DNA of 64,000 nt from Massilia sp. Bi118 (GCF_918697865.1 NZ_CAKKMV010000008.1:227101-291100), one strand, 5' to 3'. Shown: positions 53,842-63,763, numbered from the stretch's first letter. Made by a program: numbers and translations. The notes: generated by a model from the letters alone, not told the origin.

Positions 53842-54894
53842 ATGAAAAACCTGAAAAACATCTTCAAGATTGCACCCGTGCTGGCCCTCGCTTTTGGCGG
53901 TTCCGCTCAAGCGCTGACCATCAATTTCAATCACGCCGCAGACATGGACGCCCGTGCGCTGGCTGGCTTCCAGGCAGCGGCCAACCGCTGGAGCGCAGTG
54001 CTGCACGACGACGTCACCGTCAATCTGAACATCGGTTTTTCGGTCCTCTCTCCGGGCGTCCTCGGCTCGACCGGTTCGACCCGCGGCACGCTCAGCTATG
54101 AAGAGTACCGCGAGGCCCTGAAGGCGGACGCATGGGGCGCCACCGACCAGGCTGCCATCTCGCACCTGTCGAACAACAAATGCCTGAACGTGTACATGAA
54201 CGGTACCGCCGGCAATCCGAACGGCGCCGGCAGCGCCACCCCCTTCCTGGATAACGACTGCGACGCCAACAACCAGACCATCCGCATGACCTGGGCGAAT
54301 GCGCGCGCACTCGGCCTGACCGCCGCGCATGACTCGACGGTCGACGGCTCGGTCTCGTTCAGCAGCACCTTCAATTGGGACTTCAACCCGGACGACGGCG
54401 TCGACAGCAATGCCTTCGACTTCATCGGCGTGGCAACCCACGAAATCGGCCATGCGCTCGGTTTCGTCAGCGGCGTCGATACCCTGGACGGCAACCGCGG
54501 TCCGCAGTTCCTGGACTCGCAGTTCACCTATATCGCCCCGGCCGACCTGTTCCGCTGCTCGACCGCCAGCAAGGCAGCCGGCGCGGACATCGACTTCTCG
54601 GCCGACAGCCGCGAAAAGTCCTTCTCGTTCGACAATTGCGATACCACCCTCGCGACCTTCTCGACCGGTGTCACTTACGGTGACGGCCGCCAGGCCAGCC
54701 ACTGGAAGGACAACCTGGGCATCGGCATCCTGGACCCGACCGCGGCCTACGGCGAGCACATGTACATCAGCGCGATGGACCTGAAGATGTACGACGCGAT
54801 CGGCTGGAACGTGGTCCCGGAGCCGGGCACCTTCGCACTGCTGGGCTTCGGCCTGTTCGGCATGTTCGGACTGCGCCGCCGCAACAAGGCATAA
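53842..54894 (+). CDS. PEP-CTERM-anchored metalloprotease (NF038122-like)
   Basis: 350 residues. A signal peptide (~1-24, ending AQA) precedes a metzincin-like protease domain with the zinc motif ATHEIGHALGFVSGVD (HExxHxxG...D) at ~200-213. The end is a PEP-CTERM sorting tag: VPEPGTFALLG, a hydrophobic stretch, then LRRRNKA. Proteins with this tag are processed by exosortase, usually with exopolysaccharide export. No exosortase or EPS genes lie in the window. It has a sigma-54 type promoter and a bidirectional terminator behind it. Confidence 0.9.
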   Translation: MKNLKNIFKIAPVLALAFGGSAQALTINFNHAADMDARALAGFQAAANRWSAVLHDDVTVNLNIGFSVLSPGVLGSTGSTRGTLSYEEYREALKADAWGATDQAAISHLSNNKCLNVYMNGTAGNPNGAGSATPFLDNDCDANNQTIRMTWANARALGLTAAHDSTVDGSVSFSSTFNWDFNPDDGVDSNAFDFIGVATHEIGHALGFVSGVDTLDGNRGPQFLDSQFTYIAPADLFRCSTASKAAGADIDFSADSREKSFSFDNCDTTLATFSTGVTYGDGRQASHWKDNLGIGILDPTAAYGEHMYISAMDLKMYDAIGWNVVPEPGTFALLGFGLFGMFGLRRRNKA

Positions 54895-54920
54895 GCGTGT
54901 AGTTCAAACGCAGCAAAAGA

Positions 54921-54950
54921 AACGGCGCTCGATTGGAGCGCCGTTTTTCT
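54921..54950. terminator. Bidirectional intrinsic terminator
   Basis: AACGGCGCTC-GATT-GGAGCGCCG followed by TTTTTCTT on plus; the minus strand also reads into a T-rich run after the stem. It separates the converging PEP-CTERM protease and argH genes. Confidence 0.88.
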
Positions 54951-54980
54951 TCGTCCGGCGCCGGTAGCGCCTATCCCTTC

Positions 54981-56378
54981 TTATCCCTTCAGCTGCCCGC
55001 GCACGCGTTCGATCGCCTTGCGCACCTGCTTCGGCGCGGTGCCGCCCACGTGATCGCGCGCCGCCACCGAACCTTCCAGCGTCAGCACGGCAAACACGTC
55101 CTGCTCGATCAGCGGCGAGAACTCCTTGAGGCGCTCCAGCGCCATTTCCGACAGGTCGCAGCCGGCCACGTCGCAGGCGCGCACCGCATGCGCCACGGCT
55201 TCGTGGGCGTCGCGGAAGGGCAGGCCCTTCTTGACCAGATAGTCGGCCAGGTCGGTGGCGGTGGCGTAGCCCTGCAGGGCGGCGGCGCGCATGTTGTCGG
55301 CCTTCACGGTGATGCCGGCGGCCATGTCGGTGAAGATGCGCAGGGTGTCCAGCACGGTGTCGACGGTGTCGAACAGCGGCTCCTTGTCTTCCTGGTTGTC
55401 CTTGTTGTAGGCCAGCGGCTGGCCTTTCATCAGGGTCAGCAGGCCCATCAGGTGGCCGTAGACGCGGCCGGTCTTGCCGCGCGCCAGTTCCGGCACGTCC
55501 GGGTTCTTCTTCTGCGGCATGATCGACGAGCCGGTGCAGAAGCGGTCGGCGATGTCGATGAAGCCGATGCGCGGGCTCATCCAGGTCACCAGCTCTTCCG
55601 ACATGCGCGAGATGTGCATCATCAAGACCGATGCGGCCGCCGTGAACTCGATCGCGAAATCGCGATCAGACACAGCATCGAGCGAGTTGTGGCAGACGTC
55701 ATCGAAGCCCAGGGTCTTTGCCACGCGCAGGCGGTCGATCGGGAAGGTGGTGCCCGCCAGGGCGGCGGCACCCAGCGGCAGGCGGTTCACGCGGCGGCGC
55801 GTGTCCTGCATGCGCTCGGCATCGCGGCCGAACATCTCGACATAGGCCAGCAAATGGTGGCCGAAGGTCACCGGCTGCGCCACCTGCAGGTGGGTGAAGC
55901 CCGGCATGATGGTGTCGGCGTGCTGCTCGGCCAGGTCGGTCAGGGCGCCGCGCAGGCCCTTCAGCAGGGCGAGGATGTCGTCGATGGCGGCGCGCATGTA
56001 CAGGCGGATATCGGTCGCCACCTGGTCGTTCCTGGAGCGCCCGGTATGCAGGCGCTTGCCGGCGTCGCCGACCAGTTCGGTCAGGCGCTTTTCGATGTTC
56101 AGGTGCACGTCCTCCAGGTCGAGCAGCCACTCGAACTGGCCGGCTTCGATTTCGCTGCGGATCTGGGCCATGCCGCGCTCGATCTCGGCGCGGTCCTCAA
56201 GACTGATGATGCCTTGCGCGGCCAGCATTTCGGCGTGGGCCAGCGAGCCCTGGATGTCGAACAGGGCGAGGCGCTTGTCGAAGAACACCGAGGCGGTGTA
56301 GCGCTTGACGAGGTCGGAGACGGGTTCGGAGAAGCGGGCCGACCAGGCCTCCGCTTTTTTGGCGAATTGTTCGGTCAT
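54981..56378 (-). CDS. argH: Argininosuccinate lyase
   Basis: 465 residues, the last enzyme of arginine synthesis, cleaving argininosuccinate to arginine and fumarate. The family signature [16 protein letters not shown] with the catalytic serine loop, [16 protein letters not shown] and [12 protein letters not shown] are all present. ATG at 56378 ([12 protein letters not shown]) starts the conserved protein; the region just upstream lacks a purine-rich ribosome site. It is a single-gene unit. Confidence 0.97.
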   Translation of the reverse strand: MTEQFAKKAEAWSARFSEPVSDLVKRYTASVFFDKRLALFDIQGSLAHAEMLAAQGIISLEDRAEIERGMAQIRSEIEAGQFEWLLDLEDVHLNIEKRLTELVGDAGKRLHTGRSRNDQVATDIRLYMRAAIDDILALLKGLRGALTDLAEQHADTIMPGFTHLQVAQPVTFGHHLLAYVEMFGRDAERMQDTRRRVNRLPLGAAALAGTTFPIDRLRVAKTLGFDDVCHNSLDAVSDRDFAIEFTAAASVLMMHISRMSEELVTWMSPRIGFIDIADRFCTGSSIMPQKKNPDVPELARGKTGRVYGHLMGLLTLMKGQPLAYNKDNQEDKEPLFDTVDTVLDTLRIFTDMAAGITVKADNMRAAALQGYATATDLADYLVKKGLPFRDAHEAVAHAVRACDVAGCDLSEMALERLKEFSPLIEQDVFAVLTLEGSVAARDHVGGTAPKQVRKAIERVRGQLKG

Positions 56379-56527
56379 GATGGAGGAGGGAGTGAGGGAG
56401 TTCCTTGGATCCCTGATTATAAACTGTGCACGCATTAAGCTTGACTATGCTCCCCCAAAGCGGGGGCGATGACTTCTGCGAGGAAATGCGGGATGATGTC
56501 TGTTCTAATAATTACAAGGAGGCAGGC

Positions 56528-57103
56528 ATGAAGCGTTTCACCCTCGCGGCAGTGGCGATTGTGGTGGCCATCGGCGGCATTTACAGCGCGCGGGCGCAGA
56601 CGGCTGCTGCCCCGGCGGCCCCTGCTGCACCGGCATCGAATTACCAGGCTCGCGCCGCCGACGTGCAGAGCGTCGACGGCATCGTTGCCGCTCTGTACGA
56701 CGTGATTTCCGGCGACGCCGGCAAGCCGCGCGACTGGGACCGCATGCGTTCGCTGTTCGCGCCGGAAGGCCGGCTGATGGCGGTGGGCGCCCGTCCCGAC
56801 AATAACTTCGTGCTGCGCGGCATGAGCGTCGAGGACTATATCTCGCGCAACAGCAAGGCCTTCGCCACCATGGGCTTCTTCGAAAGGGAAGCGGCGCGTA
56901 CCACCGAGACCTTCGGCCAGATCGTGCACGTGTTCAGCACCTATGAATCGCGCCATGCCGCCAACGACGCCAAGCCTTTCCAGCGCGGCATCAACAGCAT
57001 CCAGCTCTACCATGACGGCAAGCGCTGGTGGATCGTGAACGTGCTGTGGCGTGCGGAAGACCAAGGATTGCCTTTGCCCGAACGTTACCTGCGCAGTCAT
57101 TGA
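56528..57103 (+). CDS. Exported SnoaL/NTF2-like protein
   Basis: 191 residues. A signal peptide (to about ARAQ, ~residue 24) and a short Ala/Pro linker lead into a cone-shaped NTF2-like domain: VDGIVAALYDVISGDAGKPRDWDRMRSLF, FVLRGMSVEDYISRNS, FGQIVHVFSTYESRHAA and GKRWWIVNVLW are its usual helices and strands. Function of exported members is unknown. AAGGAGGCAGGC precedes the ATG. It is divergent from argH. Confidence 0.82.
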   Translation: MKRFTLAAVAIVVAIGGIYSARAQTAAAPAAPAAPASNYQARAADVQSVDGIVAALYDVISGDAGKPRDWDRMRSLFAPEGRLMAVGARPDNNFVLRGMSVEDYISRNSKAFATMGFFEREAARTTETFGQIVHVFSTYESRHAANDAKPFQRGINSIQLYHDGKRWWIVNVLWRAEDQGLPLPERYLRSH

Positions 57104-57199
57104 GGCGAGGGAGCGGCGCACGATTGGATGAATCGGCCCGGGCGCCGCGAACGGCGCTAGAATTGGTTTTTTTACCAGAGTTACCGATCCACGCCGCCC

Positions 57200-57643
57200 A
57201 TGATGCACACTACCAACGACTCAAATTTCCAGGTAAGTACGGATCGCACGCGCTTGGACGTGCCGATGATATATCGCTACCTCAGCGAAAACTCGACCTG
57301 GGCCGTGGGCATTTCGCGTACCGTGGTCGAGCGATCGATCGAAAATTCGCTGTGCTTCGGCGGTTACCTCGACGGCCGCCAGGTTGCTTTCGCACGCGTG
57401 GTCACGGACTATTCGACCTTCGCCAACCTGTGCGACGTTTTCGTCATTCCCGAGTACCGCGGGCGTGGCTATGCCAAGCAGCTGATCCGTGTCGTCATGG
57501 AGCACCCGAGCCTGCAGGGCTTGCGCCGCTTCACGCTCAACACGACCGATTCGCATAGCCTCTACGCGCGCTTCGGATTCACCCCGCCAAAATGTCCGGA
57601 AACCGTCATGGAGCGTTACTCCCCGAACATTTATCTGACCTGA
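57200..57643 (+). CDS. GNAT family N-acetyltransferase
   Basis: 147 residues, one GNAT fold. TWAVGISRTVVERSIENSLC, FANLCDVFVIPEYRGRGYAKQLIRVVM with the RGRGYA acetyl-CoA loop, and the final LYARFGFTPPKCPETVMERY are characteristic. The substrate is unknown. Starts at one of two adjacent ATGs (57200, 57203), with no strong ribosome site. Confidence 0.87.
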   Translation: MMHTTNDSNFQVSTDRTRLDVPMIYRYLSENSTWAVGISRTVVERSIENSLCFGGYLDGRQVAFARVVTDYSTFANLCDVFVIPEYRGRGYAKQLIRVVMEHPSLQGLRRFTLNTTDSHSLYARFGFTPPKCPETVMERYSPNIYLT

Positions 57644-57719
57644 CTCGGCTCAACACGGCGACAGCCCTTCGCAATCAGGCTTACGATTGTTCCATCGGTC
57701 AAGATTGGGAAGGGAACCC

Positions 57720-58958
57720 ATGTTCCGGATTGCACGCCGTGTCGTCCTCGCCTGGCTGGCGCTCGCCAGCTTCCAGTTTGCCCTGGCGGCGCCGCCAAGC
57801 GCGGCATCCTCCAACGCGACGCCTTCCAAAGGATCGCTGGTCATCATCGGCGGCAACCTGCGCCCGGGTAACGCCCCGGTCTGGGAACGCATATTGCAAC
57901 TGGCCGGCGGCAAGGAGGCGCGTATCGCCGTGTTCGCCTCCGCCGCGGGCTATCCCGAAAAATCCGGCAAGTTCCTGGTCGACCGCCTCAATGCCTACGG
58001 CGCCAAGGCCTTCTTCGTGCCGGTGGCCGTCAAGCTGGCCGGCAGCGATTACCACGCCGCGGCCGACGATCCCAAGCTGGCCGAACTGGTGCGCTCCGCC
58101 AGCGGCGCCTTCTTCGCCGGCGGCGACCAGAGCCGCATCACCACCGCCCTGCGTCACGAGGACGGCAGCAATACCCGCGTGCTCGATGCCCTGTGGGACA
58201 TGTACCGGCGCGGCGGCGTGATCGCCGGCACCAGCGCCGGCGCCGCCATCATGAGCAGCACCATGTTCGGCCGCCCGCGCACCGTGCTGGCCACGCTCAA
58301 GCTGGGCGTCGAGGACGGCAAGGAAATCACCGATGGCCTCGGCTTCATCGGCGACGACGTCTTCATCGACCAGCACCTGCTGGTGCGCGGCCGCTTCGCA
58401 CGCATGCTGCCGGCCATGCTGGCCAAGGGCTACAAGCTGGGCCTGGGCATCGACGAGGACACCGCCATGGTCGTGCTGCCCAACCGCGACGTCGAAGTGA
58501 TCGGCTACAAGGGCGCGCTGGTGCTCGACCTGGCCGGCGCCAGCGCGCGCGAAGGCGCCTTCAATGTCAGCAACGTGCGCGTCAGCTACCTCGACAATGG
58601 CGACCGCTTCAACATCCTCACCCACGAATTCACGCCCTCCGAAGACAAGGCCGACGGCAAGCTCGACTCGTCACGGCCGTATTACCGCGAGCCCCTGTTC
58701 ACCGCCGACATCCTCGGCAACAGTACGGTGGTCGACCTGATGAGCAAGCTGATCGACAGCGACCAGCCGGAAGCCATCGGCATCACCCTCGGCAGCCCGA
58801 ACGGCGTCCAGCCCGATCTCGGCTTCGAGTTCCGCTTCACCCGCGCGGCCGACAGCGTCGGCTACTCGTCGGCCTCGACCGACGCCTATTCGATCTACAA
58901 CCTGCGGCTCGACATCCGGCCGATCCTGATCCGGCGGCCGATCTACCAATACAAGTAA
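57720..58958 (+). CDS. Exported cyanophycinase-like serine peptidase (S51)
   Basis: 412 residues. Signal peptide to ~residue 24 (LALA/A), then the class I glutamine-amidotransferase-like fold of peptidase S51: GSLVIIGGNLRPGNAPVWERI, FFAGGDQSRI and the nucleophile loop VIAGTSAGAAIMSS with Ser172. Secreted cyanophycinase degrades the storage polymer cyanophycin to beta-Asp-Arg dipeptides. No cyanophycin synthetase is nearby, which suits scavenging of external polymer. GGGAAGGGAACCC precedes the ATG at 57720. Confidence 0.85.
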   Translation: MFRIARRVVLAWLALASFQFALAAPPSAASSNATPSKGSLVIIGGNLRPGNAPVWERILQLAGGKEARIAVFASAAGYPEKSGKFLVDRLNAYGAKAFFVPVAVKLAGSDYHAAADDPKLAELVRSASGAFFAGGDQSRITTALRHEDGSNTRVLDALWDMYRRGGVIAGTSAGAAIMSSTMFGRPRTVLATLKLGVEDGKEITDGLGFIGDDVFIDQHLLVRGRFARMLPAMLAKGYKLGLGIDEDTAMVVLPNRDVEVIGYKGALVLDLAGASAREGAFNVSNVRVSYLDNGDRFNILTHEFTPSEDKADGKLDSSRPYYREPLFTADILGNSTVVDLMSKLIDSDQPEAIGITLGSPNGVQPDLGFEFRFTRAADSVGYSSASTDAYSIYNLRLDIRPILIRRPIYQYK

Positions 58959-59018
58959 TTGCATAAAAGAAAATCCTGAGATAGATTGTTGTTCTGTTAT
59001 CTCTCAGATTGGCTTGTC

Positions 59019-59705
59019 ATGCATTTCGAAGTTCCCAAGGCAAAGAAATTCAAGGAGTTCGGCGGCGAATACGTGATGATCGTCATCAGTATCCTGACCG
59101 CGCTGGCGCTCGAGCACGCCGTGCAGAGCTGGCATCACCGCCACCTGGCGCATGAAGCGGCGGACAAGATGAATGCGGAATTACGCGTGACTATCAAGGA
59201 CGTCAGCGCGGCGCTCGCGCATAACGAGAAGAAGCGGCTGGCGATACACGAGATGCGCAAACAGTTGCTGGCCGGGATACGCGCCAAGACCAGCGATGCC
59301 GAATTGATGCAGCGCTTCGAACGCGAGTGGCAGGAAGTCTTGCGCCTGGACCTGGATACGCCTGGCCTGCGCCGCGAAGCCTGGGAAGCGGCGGTTGCCA
59401 ACCAGGCTGTGACCTGGATGCCCCGCGAACAGCTCGAGCGTTATGCAGGTGCGTACGGCATGATGCGCGAAACCAGCGGGCTCACCTATAACGGCACGCT
59501 GACGCTGCTCGATATGCCGCACCTGATGGGGGTCATGAGCAATGTGCAGATGGGCATTTCGAATCCGCAGGAAATCTACCGGCTCGCAACCCAGATGGTA
59601 AGTGCTTACGACAACCTCGACAGTAACCTGCAATCGCTGAACAAGCAGCTGCAAACCGTGGTGGACGAAAACGGCGGCGCCCACGCCGCCCAGCCGAAGA
59701 CCTGA
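59019..59705 (+). CDS. Single-pass membrane protein with coiled-coil, unknown
   Basis: 228 residues. A cytoplasmic N-terminus (KAKKFKEFGGEYVM) leads into one membrane helix (~15-32, IVISILTALALEHAV). The rest is a helical periplasmic or cytoplasmic domain with KDVSAALAHNEKKRLAIHEMRKQL as probable coiled coil. Start at ATG 59019 is favoured; a TTG at 58986 would add 11 residues. I do not recognise the family. It ends 2 bases before the stop of the converging hydrolase gene. Confidence 0.6.
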   Translation: MHFEVPKAKKFKEFGGEYVMIVISILTALALEHAVQSWHHRHLAHEAADKMNAELRVTIKDVSAALAHNEKKRLAIHEMRKQLLAGIRAKTSDAELMQRFEREWQEVLRLDLDTPGLRREAWEAAVANQAVTWMPREQLERYAGAYGMMRETSGLTYNGTLTLLDMPHLMGVMSNVQMGISNPQEIYRLATQMVSAYDNLDSNLQSLNKQLQTVVDENGGAHAAQPKT

Positions 59706-59707
59706 TC

Positions 59708-60766
59708 TCAGCGGCAGTCGCCGATCTTCTTCAGCATCGCGTACTGCGCATCGACCATGGGCGGATTCGGATCGTGCCCGGCGCGCGGCACCAGCACATA
59801 TTCCTTGCGCGGCGCCTGAATGAAATCGAAGTAGCGCCGGCTCGGTGCCGGCATCGTCAGCAGATCCTGCTCGCCCTGCAGCATGTAGATGGGCACCTCG
59901 AACTTCGGCCCCAGCTTGTAGAGGTCGATCTTCGACGCGATGCCGTCGCCCTTCAGGCCGACGAATTGCAGCCAGGAGTAATCCTCGCCCGCCGTATAGT
60001 CGGCATCGTACTTGGCGGTCGCGTACTCCGGCGACATGGTCCACCAGGATTTCGGCGCCGGCGCCGTGCTCATCGCCTCGTACTTGCGCATGATCCGGCG
60101 GATGATGCCGGGGTTGCGCGGATTGGTCCAGGGCGGCGGACCGATCCCTTCCAGCTTGCCGATCGAATCGACATCGCCGGCCGCGCGCGCCAGCGCCAGG
60201 GTCGCGTCGTAACTGGCGCGCTGCGAGAGCGCGTTGCCCACCACTTGCGCGGTGCTGACGTAGCCGCAAAACATGGCCGGATTCGACTTCGCCATGTGCA
60301 TGCCGAGCACCGAGGACCAGGAGCCGCCCATCAGGATCACCTTGCGCTTGCCGAAGCGCCTGGCCGCATAGCGCGCCACCTCGACGCCATCGTCGCGCAA
60401 TTGTTCGAGCACCAGCGGGGTGTCCTCCGCCGGCGGATTGCGCGAATACGTCATGCCGGCGCCGCGCTGGTCCCACTGGACGATGGTGAAGTCCTTTTCC
60501 CAGGCCTTGTAGACATTGTCGGCCCAGGGCGTGGTCGGATTGCCCGGTCCACCATGAACCAGCACGAGCACGGGGTTGGCGCAGCTGCTGCCCTTGATGC
60601 GCACCCATTGCTCCATGCCGCCGATGCGCACGAAACCTTTTTCGTCGACCGCATTGTTGGCAGTGGTGCAGACGCTGTCGGGGAGCAGGCCAAAGGCCGG
60701 GGCTTGCGCCTGGGCCGGGAGCTGGATGAACAGGAAGGGCAGGGCTGCAAGGAGGTGGCGCGGCAT
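59708..60766 (-). CDS. Exported alpha/beta hydrolase (prolyl aminopeptidase-like, S33)
   Basis: 352 residues with a signal peptide (~1-21, ending AQAQA). LVLVHGGPGNPTTPW is the oxyanion HGGPG motif of S33 peptidases; VILMGGSWSSVLGMHMA holds nucleophile Ser149. The acid lies in LQGEQDLLT, and RAGHDPNPPM near the end holds the histidine. Proline iminopeptidase or a related amidase activity is the best guess. GGAGC precedes the ATG at 60766. Confidence 0.85.
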   Translation of the reverse strand: MPRHLLAALPFLFIQLPAQAQAPAFGLLPDSVCTTANNAVDEKGFVRIGGMEQWVRIKGSSCANPVLVLVHGGPGNPTTPWADNVYKAWEKDFTIVQWDQRGAGMTYSRNPPAEDTPLVLEQLRDDGVEVARYAARRFGKRKVILMGGSWSSVLGMHMAKSNPAMFCGYVSTAQVVGNALSQRASYDATLALARAAGDVDSIGKLEGIGPPPWTNPRNPGIIRRIMRKYEAMSTAPAPKSWWTMSPEYATAKYDADYTAGEDYSWLQFVGLKGDGIASKIDLYKLGPKFEVPIYMLQGEQDLLTMPAPSRRYFDFIQAPRKEYVLVPRAGHDPNPPMVDAQYAMLKKIGDCR

Positions 60767-60891
60767 GGTGTGCTCCGGTGGACGATGGCCGCCATTTTTG
60801 CACGGAAATCATGGCGGCTCATCCTGCGGAAAATGACAGGGACAAGGTGGCCAGGATTACAATACGATGATTCTCAGCCGCAAGGAAGATC

Positions 60892-62316
60892 ATGCCTCTC
60901 GCTTCGAAACGCCTGCTGTCCGCACTGTTTGCCATCGCCTGCAGTGCCGGCGCGGGCGCCGCCCACGCCCAACAACCCGCCACCGTCCGCCTCGACTACA
61001 CCCACAGCGGCAACGCCCTCACCGAGCAATACGCCATCGAACGCGTGCTGATCGAACCGCTGCCCTGGCCGGGGAATATGTCCCAGCCCTTCGACAACAG
61101 CAACCGCGGCAATAACCGCCTGGAAGTGGCGGACGCGAAGACCGGCGACCTGCTGTACTCGCGCGACTTCTCGACCGTGTTCGGCGAATGGAAGACGACC
61201 GAGGAGGCGAACAAGCTGAGCCGCGGATTCCATGAGTCGGTGCGCTTTCCGAAGCCGGAGCGCCCGGTTCGCGTGCGCATCCTGAAGCGCGATGAGCGCA
61301 ACGCATTCTCGGTGGCCTGGAGCGTCGAGGTCGATACCAATGCCCAGGAAGTCGTGCGCAGCCAGCCGCCGGCGCCCGCGAAGCCGATGCCGATCAAGGT
61401 CAGCGGGCCGTCGCCGCAGAAGGTCGACCTGCTGATCCTCGGCGATGGCTACACCCAGAAGGACATGGCGAAGTTCGAAGCGGACGCGAAGCGGCTCTCG
61501 AAGCACCTGTTCGAAGTGTCGCCGTTCAAGGAGCGGGCGAACGATTTTAATGTCTGGGCGATGGCGGTGCCGACCCAGGAATCGGGCATCACGCGGCCCT
61601 CGACGGGCGTGCACCACGCCTCGGCACTGGGAACCCGCTACGACATCTTCGGCAGCGAGCGTTACGTGCTGACCCTGGACAACCGTGCGCTGCGAGACAT
61701 CGCCCAGTACGCGCCCTACGAATTCATCGAGATCCTGGTCAACAACGATACCTATGGCGGCGGCGGCATCTTCGGCCAGTTCAGTACGGCCGCAGCCAGT
61801 AACGACTGGGCGAATTACCTGTTCGTGCACGAGTTCGGCCACCATTTCGCCGGCCTGGCCGACGAGTACTACACCTCGCCGGTGGCCTACCAGTCCAGCG
61901 GCGCGCGCATGGAGCCGTGGGAGCCGAACGCGACTGCGCTGCGCGACCCAGGCAAGCTGAAATGGAAGAAGCACGTGCAGGCCGGCACGCCGCTGCCGAC
62001 GCCCTGGCCGAAGGAAGAATACGAGGCCTGGTCGCGCGAATACCAGAAGCGGCGTGCGGCGCTGCGGGCGGCGAATCGTCCGGAATCGGAGATGAGCGCG
62101 CTGTTCCGCGAAGACCTGGTGCACACCAGGGAACTGTTCTCGAAGGCGCAGTACCGCAATGCGATCGGCGCCTTCGAAGGCGCGAACTACGAGGCCAGCG
62201 GTTATTACCGTCCTGCCATGCAGTGCATCATGTTCGACCGCAGCGAGCAGTTCTGCCCGGTCTGCCAGGACGGGATCAGCGAGATCATCGACTTGTACGC
62301 GCGCCCGGCCAAATAG
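60892..62316 (+). CDS. Exported M64-family metallopeptidase
   Basis: 474 residues with a signal peptide (~1-26, ending AHA). After an N-terminal beta domain, the peptidase domain starts at VDLLILGDGYTQKDMAKFEADAK, and the zinc site is VHEFGHHFAGLADEYY with HExxH at 313-317. This GLADEY form is typical of M64, the IgA-peptidase-like family. The C-terminal region has a pair of cysteines (FCPVC). CGCAAGGAAGATC precedes the ATG. It is divergent from the S33-like hydrolase. Confidence 0.88.
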   Translation: MPLASKRLLSALFAIACSAGAGAAHAQQPATVRLDYTHSGNALTEQYAIERVLIEPLPWPGNMSQPFDNSNRGNNRLEVADAKTGDLLYSRDFSTVFGEWKTTEEANKLSRGFHESVRFPKPERPVRVRILKRDERNAFSVAWSVEVDTNAQEVVRSQPPAPAKPMPIKVSGPSPQKVDLLILGDGYTQKDMAKFEADAKRLSKHLFEVSPFKERANDFNVWAMAVPTQESGITRPSTGVHHASALGTRYDIFGSERYVLTLDNRALRDIAQYAPYEFIEILVNNDTYGGGGIFGQFSTAAASNDWANYLFVHEFGHHFAGLADEYYTSPVAYQSSGARMEPWEPNATALRDPGKLKWKKHVQAGTPLPTPWPKEEYEAWSREYQKRRAALRAANRPESEMSALFREDLVHTRELFSKAQYRNAIGAFEGANYEASGYYRPAMQCIMFDRSEQFCPVCQDGISEIIDLYARPAK

Positions 62317-62389
62317 TGTGCGTAGGCGAACAGATGGCGGGGACGGCGGCTCCTATGCTCGTTGCTTACCTAAAGCAACGGGAATCATC

Positions 62390-62977
62390 ATGAACAAACT
62401 CCTCGCCATCCTCATCGGCGGCCTGCTGGCGGTCTCCGCCCAGGCCCAGGTCAACTCCCAGGCGCAAGCCAAACCCCAGCCGCGCGAGCAGGCCGGCAGC
62501 AGCGCCAACACGGCGCCGATCGGCCAGGCCGTGTCGGGCCACAACTCGACCGCCGCCGGCGTCTCCGGCACCGGCCTGCACACCGACGGCAGCGCCACCA
62601 CCGGCAGCGCGCACGGCGCCACCGGCCAGCAGGCGGCAGGCGTGAACAGCGCCGGCCAGGTCACCGGCAAGAGCACCGCGGTGGTCGGCGTCGATCCGCA
62701 GAAAGCGGACAACGTCAACGCCCAGGCAACCAACACGACAGCGCCGAACAGCACCGCGGCGGACGCCAAGGCGACCGGCGGACGCGGCAAGGCCGGCACC
62801 AAGGCGGAACAGGAAGTGCGCAAGTCGAACACGAGCAAGGTCTCGGAACCTGTTGGTGCACGCTTGAAAACCACACATTCGGCCAAGGAAGGTATCGAGA
62901 AACGCGCCGAGGTCAAGGAAAAGTCGAAGCGCAAGGCAGCCAACCGTGCAGCCGGCGGGGACACCGAAAACCGCTGA
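62390..62977 (+). CDS. Exported low-complexity Ala/Lys-rich protein
   Basis: 195 residues with a clear signal peptide (MNKLLAILIGGLLAVSAQAQ). The mature part has a Ser/Thr/Gly/Ala-rich region (GQAVSGHNSTAAGVSGTG) and a basic lysine-rich end (KRAEVKEKSKRKAANRA). No domain is recognisable; it is likely envelope-associated or secreted. The next gene encodes a protein with almost the same signal peptide, so the pair may be a related set. The start is ATG 62390 with a weak ribosome site; longer upstream readings lack the signal peptide. Confidence 0.72.
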   Translation: MNKLLAILIGGLLAVSAQAQVNSQAQAKPQPREQAGSSANTAPIGQAVSGHNSTAAGVSGTGLHTDGSATTGSAHGATGQQAAGVNSAGQVTGKSTAVVGVDPQKADNVNAQATNTTAPNSTAADAKATGGRGKAGTKAEQEVRKSNTSKVSEPVGARLKTTHSAKEGIEKRAEVKEKSKRKAANRAAGGDTENR

Positions 62978-63130
62978 AAAGTTTTGTCACAACTTTAACA
63001 ACGCTTCCTCAGGCTGCGTGCGCTGGCGAACAGAGTCAATACAGCCTGAGAGCCTATTCTGGCAACTCGAATTAATAAAAAGTCATGGCGCACCCGCGCT
63101 GTCTCACCATATACGGAATAGGAGAAAACC

Positions 63131-63742
63131 ATGAACAAACTGCTCGCTACCCTGATCGCCGGCCTGTTCGCCACCTCGGTGTACGCCCAGACCCAAGCCC
63201 AGAGCACCAGCTCGACCGGCGCCCCCGCCACCAGCACCGCCACCGGCATGACCCCGGCCACCAGCACCGCCGTGACCCCGGCCGCAGGCACCACCGTGGT
63301 CGGCACCCAGTCGACCGGCACCTCGGGCATGGCTGGCCAGACTGCCGGCTCGACCGGCAACGCGGATGCCGACAAGGACATCGCCAAGGCCAACCAGAAG
63401 GAAGCGAAAGAGATCGCCAAACAGGACGAAAAGATCTCGAAGGCTACGCAAAAGGCCAATGAGAAAAAGGCCAAGGCCCAGCAAAAGGCCGACAAGAAGA
63501 TCGCTGACGCCAACGAGAAGGTGATGAAGGCCGATCCGGAAGACAAGGCCAAGGCATCGGCCAAGGCCGAGAAGAAAATCGCCGAAGCCAACGCCGACGC
63601 GCACGAGACCATGATCAAGGCCGACGAGAAGGCCCAGAAGAAGATCGTGGACGCCAATGCCGACAAGGCCAAGGCCCAGAACAAGGCTGCCGAGAAGACC
63701 GGCAAGGCCATGGCTGAGGCGCATAAGGACGCGGCCAAGTAA
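63131..63742 (+). CDS. Exported Ala/Lys-rich helical protein
   Basis: 203 residues: signal peptide (MNKLLATLIAGLFATSVYAQ), a Ser/Thr/Ala/Gly-rich stretch (~21-75), then a long charged helix (~76-203) of Ala/Lys/Glu/Asp repeats with phrases such as KADEKAQKKI and KANEKKAKAQQK. A long extended helix or coiled coil is likely. The signal peptide is nearly the same as that of the gene upstream, indicating a common origin of the export signal or a paralogous pair. GGAGAAAACC precedes the ATG, and a terminator follows. Confidence 0.78.
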   Translation: MNKLLATLIAGLFATSVYAQTQAQSTSSTGAPATSTATGMTPATSTAVTPAAGTTVVGTQSTGTSGMAGQTAGSTGNADADKDIAKANQKEAKEIAKQDEKISKATQKANEKKAKAQQKADKKIADANEKVMKADPEDKAKASAKAEKKIAEANADAHETMIKADEKAQKKIVDANADKAKAQNKAAEKTGKAMAEAHKDAAK

Positions 63743-63763
63743 TTTGATTTTTGATTCAAATGC

